Assembly: GCA_938743325.2 (NCBI GenBank)
Contig: OW568897.1
Location: 248,001 to 312,000 of the forward strand
DNA from: Pycnococcus provasolii
Lineage: Eukaryota > Chlorophyta > Pseudoscourfieldiophyceae > Pseudoscourfieldiales > Pycnococcaceae
Reading direction: 5' to 3'
Length of the DNA stretch: 64,000 nt
The notes below the pieces were generated by a model. It had not been told where the DNA came from and searched no databases. It worked only from the letters and a program-made list of their open reading frames with translations. Shown one piece after another: positions 59,351 through 64,000 of this stretch (the first letter of the stretch is position 1; every line of letters begins with the position of its first letter). The translations under genes and the position numbers were made by a program.

Positions 59351-60756
59351 TCTTTTATGGAAAGTTGCGGTTGAGAAGTTCCGATGAGTTTACCAAGGTA
59401 TTTATGGTACGAGAAGAGGTTTCTTGTAAGCTTAAGCGCGAGCGACACGACCAACCAACGAACCAACCAACGAACGTTGTTTCAAACACACACACACACG
59501 AGTGTATGGGAAGATACACTCGTGAAGCTCGTGAAGACGACGACGACGCAGACCGTCGACGACGCAGACGCTCGTGAATGACGACGCAGACGAACGCCGC
59601 GTTCTCAGACTCGAATTCCGTCCGACCTCGAGGTTTTGGCCGGTTTTGGGTGGTGTTCCGTTTGGCTTTTGGCTTTCGGCTCTCTCGGCAGCCGGCCGCG
59701 CAGGATGCGAACGCTGGTTCAGGTAAGTTTATGCATAATGCATGCAGTTCGTCTTGCAGAGACACACCACACCTTGCAAGCATCCTTCCCGATCAAAGTT
59801 CAAGTTAAGTTTACCATACGTGGATGGATGGATGGATGGATGGATGTTGGCCAACTTGCCGACTTCACTGCCGACTGCCGACTGCCGAGCACAGACAGGT
59901 CAGGCTCGTGAAAGAACAACACACAAGACTCCCTTCACTCCACGCAACCTGCCTCTACAAGGCTGCAACTTGCCAAATGCCAACCGTCAACGGCCTTATT
60001 TCTTCGCCTTTCACGCCGGCTGGCCGCCTGGCCGGTGGGTGGTACAGTTTATGAGTGCAGAGTGACCAACCGGCCGACTGGGCCGAGAGAAACCGACTCT
60101 CTCTCTGCGTTCAATTCCTCGAAGAAAACGACGGGCTCGAGCCTCGAGCTTGCATGGACTATGCAGTTTCTATGGACTGGTCACTGCCTCACTGGGGGAG
60201 CTCCACGGCTCACGGCGGGTGACTGGATGGAGGGGGAGCTCCGCGGCCCAGTTTAACCCAGTTTTTTCCCCTCGACGAGTCCAGTAAACTTTACACACTG
60301 TACGCGGCGTTTTGGGCGAGTTGGTTTGGGCGAGTTGCAGGTACTGGTACGGTTCATCACCGCCTCTCGCCACCGGCAAGTCTCCTCAAAGGCTCAAACC
60401 CCGCAAAGCAAGTCCGCCATGGAGACCGCGATGCCAAAGCCCAAAAGCATGCCAAAAGACCGCTAATTAAGACCCCCAAACACGAACCCCGAAACGAACC
60501 CGCCGAAAAAGGAACCAGGAAAAGAAACCAACCCCGAATTAAAAGGGATGGTTCTGGGGAGCCCTCAGAGGGTCTATTTGCTTAGGCCTTTGGGGATCCG
60601 CTCATAACCCGTTAATTTACATCGGGTTCCAACTAACGCCCCCCCCCCTCTTCTGGTGAAGTGGTTGTGTGTGCGCACGTGCCCTCATTATTATTATATT
60701 TTTCTCGCGCTGGCTGGCTGAATCATTCAACTCACAGTAGGCTATCTTGTTCCAGC
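59351..60756. other. 1.4-kb divergent region with simple repeats
   Basis: Between CFAP99-like and AP-4 beta. It has (ACCAACGA)-type repeats (59449-59474), a CA run, a CGACGACGC run (59537-59573), a (GGAT)n run at 59821-59846 and AACCCCGAA motifs at 60485 and 60530. A GTAAGT at 59723 and CAG at 59759 form a possible 37-nt intron, so a spliced leader or non-coding transcript may lie here. No protein gene recognised. Confidence 0.5.
59821..59846 (+). repeat. GGAT tetranucleotide repeat
   Basis: Six tandem TGGA/GGAT units. Confidence 0.9.
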
Positions 60757-63105
60757 ATGGCGCCGTCGTCTTCATCAGCATCAGGGGGAGGTGGTGCGTC
60801 ATCAGTTGGAGCTTCATCAGGATCAGGATCAGCTCCTGCTAAAGCTGCTCGCACGTCGGAACTTGGTGACATGCGTTCGCAGCTTGGCCTGCTCCTTGCG
60901 CCACGCACGCGCGCAGAAATGACGACGAAACGTGATTTATTTGCGAAAGTCATCTCGTACATGACACAAGGGGTTGACGTGTCGCTGCTATTCTCAACCA
61001 TGATCATGGCCGCGTCGGCACCAACAAGTCCCGCGCTCATGAAAGACCTATCCACAGGTGACGAGTCGCTCGACGCTGTCACCGCATACCTGCAGGCGTA
61101 CAACGCAATCTTGAAGAAGATGCTCTACCTCTACATCAGCACGTACGCAAGACAACACGCAGACCTCGCGCTCATGACCGTCAACACACTGCAGAAAGAC
61201 TGCCAGCACGAAGACGCCACCATACGCGGGCTCGCACTCAGAGCGCTCTGCGGACTCAAGGTGCCCAACCTCATGGAGTACCTCGTCCCCGCCGTCGCCA
61301 AAGGTCTGCAGGACAGGGCGGCGTACGTACGGCGAACGGCTGTGCTCGGCGTGCTCAAGGCGATCAAACTGCACGAGGCGACGGCGGCCAACCCAGCCAC
61401 CGCGCAACTCGCCGCCGCGCAGGGGCACCCGCACCACCTCGTCGAGTCCGTCAAAACGCTCCTGCTTAGAGACACCGACCCGCAGTGCGTGTCCAACGCG
61501 TGCGCCGTCCTGAGCTCTCTAGAGGGTGCAGGCAGCCTCGTCACCAAAGCGCTCGTGTACGGGCTCATCAATCGCATCAAGGACTTCAACGAGTGGAACC
61601 AGTGCCAGGTGCTGCACTTCGTCTCGCTGTATGAACCTCAGGGCAAGGAGGAAACGTTCGACATCATGAACGCGCTCGAGGACAGGCTTAGCCACTCGAA
61701 CAGCGCGGTGGTGCTCGCAACCGCGAAGGTTTTCCTGCACCTCACGCTGCCGCTGCCAGACGTGCACCAGCAGGTGTTCGAACGCGTGAAGGGACCTCTC
61801 ATCACGCTCGTCGGAAGCCAGGTGAGCCCCGAGTGCGCATTTGCGGTGCTCACCCACCTTCGCCTGCTCGTCTCCCGCGCACCCATGCTGTTTGCATCCG
61901 ACTACCGCAGCTTCTTCGTTCGTGCGTCCGACCCGTCGTTCATCAAGGAGCAGAAGCTTGAGATTCTCGCGATGCTGGCGCACGTCGCGGACATGAGCCT
62001 AGATGGCGCGCCGACGGGTTCCGTTGGTCGGCACCTCATGGAGATTGTGAACGAGCTTCTCGAGTACGTCACGGACACCGTCGACGTGTACCTCAGCCGC
62101 CTCGCGATACGGTGCATCGGCAAGATTCTTCTCGCCGACGAGGCGGAATCTGGCAGCGAGGACATGGGCATGCTCGTGGAGCGTCTGATGCTGCTACTTT
62201 CCGACGACCTCGGGCACAACAGCGGCGGATCAGACGGCGTGGAGCCCATCGTCGGCACGCACGTTTCCAGCGAGTGCATCGTCGTCCTGCGAGACGTTCT
62301 GCGTAAGTCTCCCACGCTCTTTGCGACGCACTGCCGCGACGTCGTCGCGTCGTCGATGCCCGACGACATGCGGCTGCTGCCATCCGCACAGGCGCGCGCC
62401 GCCTACGCGTGGATGCTGGGCGAGTTTGCGGACGAGCTGCCCAATGCACCGTACGTGCTCGAGGACTACGTGGTTTCCGAGGATGACGACGACGAAGGCG
62501 AGGCGTCCTCGTCGCCGATGGCATCGGAGGAGAGCGCCGCGGTGAAGCTGGAGGTGCTCACTGCGCTCGCGAAGATGTTCGTGCTGCGTCCCGGGGAGGC
62601 AACGCGCGCTCTAAATGCGGGCCTGACGCTGGGTGTTGCTGACGAGAACTTGGACGTTCGAGGGCGTGCCGTGCACCTTCTTCGCCTGCTCGAGGATGGC
62701 CTGTCGCCGACGGGCGCTGGCATGGACGCGATCGGGCGCGTGGTGTGGGGCGGCCGACAACCAGGCGAACGAAGTGGCGTACGTGTTCGCGTTTCCGACG
62801 ACACGTCGGGATCGAAGCTCGACCGCATCTTCCGCGAGTTTAACTCGCTGTCCGTGGTGTACCGCAAGCCCGCGAGCTCGTTCGTGTCGACGGCGATGAT
62901 CGACGAGGGCCTTGGTATCGCGGCGGGCGGTGCCACGTCGGAGGCTGCGGCACAGCCGAAGGGTGCAGCTGAGGAGGCGGACCTCCTTTCGATGGAGGAC
63001 ACGAACCTCCTCGTGCTCGAGGAGCCATCGTCAACACCGGACGTCGCAACTGCCGCTGGCGACACGAGCGGCGTTGCAAGTGGGATTGACTTGTTGTCGT
63101 TGTAA
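60757..63105 (+). CDS. AP4B1: AP-4 complex subunit beta (beta-4 adaptin)
   Basis: 782 residues from ATG 60757 (only GTG upstream), in the range of plant AP-4 beta. After a Ser/Gly start comes the adaptin trunk of helical repeats: DLFAKVISYMTQGVDVSLLFSTM, ILKKMLYLYISTYARQHADLALMTVNTLQKDC, RGLALRALCGLKVPNLMEYL and YVRRTAVLGVLKAI. The RVPNL-like motif points to beta-4 rather than beta-1/2, which read RMP. The trunk runs to about residue 600, followed by an acidic hinge and a short C-terminus. The usual ear domain is short or missing. AP-4 sorts cargo at the trans-Golgi, for example to vacuoles. Its stop is 31 bases from that of convergent POP5. Confidence 0.85.
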   Translation: MAPSSSSASGGGGASSVGASSGSGSAPAKAARTSELGDMRSQLGLLLAPRTRAEMTTKRDLFAKVISYMTQGVDVSLLFSTMIMAASAPTSPALMKDLSTGDESLDAVTAYLQAYNAILKKMLYLYISTYARQHADLALMTVNTLQKDCQHEDATIRGLALRALCGLKVPNLMEYLVPAVAKGLQDRAAYVRRTAVLGVLKAIKLHEATAANPATAQLAAAQGHPHHLVESVKTLLLRDTDPQCVSNACAVLSSLEGAGSLVTKALVYGLINRIKDFNEWNQCQVLHFVSLYEPQGKEETFDIMNALEDRLSHSNSAVVLATAKVFLHLTLPLPDVHQQVFERVKGPLITLVGSQVSPECAFAVLTHLRLLVSRAPMLFASDYRSFFVRASDPSFIKEQKLEILAMLAHVADMSLDGAPTGSVGRHLMEIVNELLEYVTDTVDVYLSRLAIRCIGKILLADEAESGSEDMGMLVERLMLLLSDDLGHNSGGSDGVEPIVGTHVSSECIVVLRDVLRKSPTLFATHCRDVVASSMPDDMRLLPSAQARAAYAWMLGEFADELPNAPYVLEDYVVSEDDDDEGEASSSPMASEESAAVKLEVLTALAKMFVLRPGEATRALNAGLTLGVADENLDVRGRAVHLLRLLEDGLSPTGAGMDAIGRVVWGGRQPGERSGVRVRVSDDTSGSKLDRIFREFNSLSVVYRKPASSFVSTAMIDEGLGIAAGGATSEAAAQPKGAAEEADLLSMEDTNLLVLEEPSSTPDVATAAGDTSGVASGIDLLSL

Positions 63106-63136
63106 TGAAATAGTGGCTACATTTGATACAAACGTT

Positions 63137-63625
63137 CTATGCACGGTTCAGCTTTTTGAGAATCTGCCTAGCGATACGTTTTCTTTGCACTTCGCACGTT
63201 CGCGCGCTGCCGCACACGGCGAGTGTCTGCATGATAACAGGCTGCGCGCACAAGTTGTTGATGAACGTGAGGCAAGCGCGCACTTCTGCGTGTTGTTTCG
63301 CGGCACATTTCACCACAGCCGTAGACGTCTTTGCGTCAAAGTCACGCACACTGAGCGTGGCTAGAGCATATCCCGCGCCCACATCTCCAAAGTTCGCCTG
63401 GATTGACGCACGGATCGCTTGGAAGAGCAGGGATGACCCTGAGGAGGACGAACCAGCCGCACGACCACCACCCGCACCACCACCATCCGCACCACCACCA
63501 CGGGACATCTCACGAGGCACGAGCAAACCACCTATTCCACTACCACCACTAACACCACCACCTAGAAGTCCAAGTGATGACGAGAACAGTAAACGCACGA
63601 CGAAGAAACGGTGCTTCTTCTTCAT
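63137..63625 (-). CDS. POP5: POP5, ribonuclease P/MRP protein subunit
   Basis: 162 residues from ATG 63625, against 163 in human. It begins with the family's short basic strand (MKKKHRFFVVRLLFS, compare MVRFKHRYLLCEL), has a Gly/Ser-rich insert (about 20-55), and then the Rpp14/Pop5 fold: IRASIQANFGDVGAGYALATLSVRDFD, TSTAVVKCAAKQHAEVRACLTFI and a final GSARTCEVQRKRI. POP5 with RPP30 packs on the catalytic RNA that trims 5' ends of pre-tRNAs (RNase P) and pre-rRNA (MRP), in the nucleolus. An upstream in-frame ATG exists but adds hydrophobic leader-like residues. Confidence 0.88.
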   Translation of the reverse strand: MKKKHRFFVVRLLFSSSLGLLGGGVSGGSGIGGLLVPREMSRGGGADGGGAGGGRAAGSSSSGSSLLFQAIRASIQANFGDVGAGYALATLSVRDFDAKTSTAVVKCAAKQHAEVRACLTFINNLCAQPVIMQTLAVCGSARTCEVQRKRIARQILKKLNRA

Positions 63626-64000
63626 CGAGCGCCGCCACGGACAATGATGAAAGTGGAAATGGAGGAGGAACATGAAAGGGAACAGGGGGAGACGGGAACA
63701 AACCCCGAATACAAAACCCGAAACAAAACCCGAAACAATAAAAAACAAAACCCGAACCAATTAGGGGTTGGCACAAACGCCTACTCTTAATAATGACATA
63801 CCCATAGAGAGAGAAGAGAAGAGAAGATATCTGGTTTGATTTTGATATTATGTTGTGTCCCAAAAATACGCCTCAAAGAGTCACGTTTGTGTTACTTTGC
63901 GTTGTTTTACTAAAAATAAGATGACCCGTCCTGAATTTTAGGAAAAATAGGCTCTCTTTATAAGCAGTGTTCGTCCTAAAGGTTATAGCGGAAACGCGCG
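63626..64000. promoter_or_regulatory. POP5 upstream region with AACCC(C)GAA motifs
   Basis: AACCCCGAA at 63701-63709, then several AAACCCGAA repeats to 63756 and TTAGGGGTTGG at about 63761-63771, all 75-145 bases before the ATG. The last 200 bases are AT-rich and hold no gene seen. Confidence 0.5.

Noticed and set aside
59578-59808. 76-codon gene before AP-4 beta
   Set aside because: No recognisable features; runs through an intron-like element.

Overview
The window looks like nuclear DNA of a small, compact-genome green alga, probably of the prasinophyte grade. This is inferred from gene content. It carries a channelrhodopsin, a plastid-type IF-2, a VCCN-like bestrophin, a small protein with a thylakoid Tat-type signal and a proline-rich wall-type protein. 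It also carries typical eukaryotic genes (Pol III subunit, MCM6, cullin-3, AP-4 beta, POP5, kinesin, anoctamin). Several genes belong to cilia or centrioles (CEP164-like WW protein, SFI1-like, WRAP73, CFAP99-like), so the organism has, or recently had, a flagellate stage. Almost every gene reads as one uninterrupted exon. Candidate introns are few, short, and sit in or beside 5' leaders. TGTAA, the usual green-algal polyadenylation signal, follows several stop codons.

Layout. 1-12.5 kb: end of a CEP164-like gene, a METTL13-type methyltransferase, a proline-rich membrane protein, RPC6, an SFI1-like protein, phosphoglucomutase and a small lumenal-type protein. 12.9-22.4 kb: two very large head-to-head paralogues, each with an EF-hand, one membrane segment and a long ectodomain ending in a cystine-knot-like cluster. 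They are separated by the longest gene-free stretch (1.9 kb). 22.6-31.4 kb: a SelU/MnmH-type tRNA 2-selenouridine synthase, an F-box-like acidic protein, the channelrhodopsin, an ER-retained (KDEL) protein, a short-repeat RCC1-like propeller and a tiny membrane protein. 31.9-41.0 kb: a zinc-finger protein, an RCC1-U-box protein, an anoctamin and MCM6. 41.5-42.5 kb: a mosaic, probably dead, zinc-finger locus with an internal duplication. 42.8-64 kb: cullin-3, plastid IF-2, bestrophin, a zinc-ribbon/SIM protein, WRAP73, a kinesin-7-like motor, a CFAP99-like protein, AP-4 beta and POP5.

Genes alternate strands, so they form divergent pairs sharing short promoters and convergent pairs with 3' ends 31-340 bp apart. 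Many 5' regions carry telomere-like (TTAGGG/TTAGGGG) or related TTCGGGGTT motifs, which are not apparent in the convergent gaps. MCM6 and the kinesin each have an E2F-type site near the start. The most notable items are the channelrhodopsin lacking the usual carboxylates, the eukaryotic SelU, the EF-hand/cystine-knot paralogue pair, and the shared promoter motifs. Start codons were chosen as ATG only.
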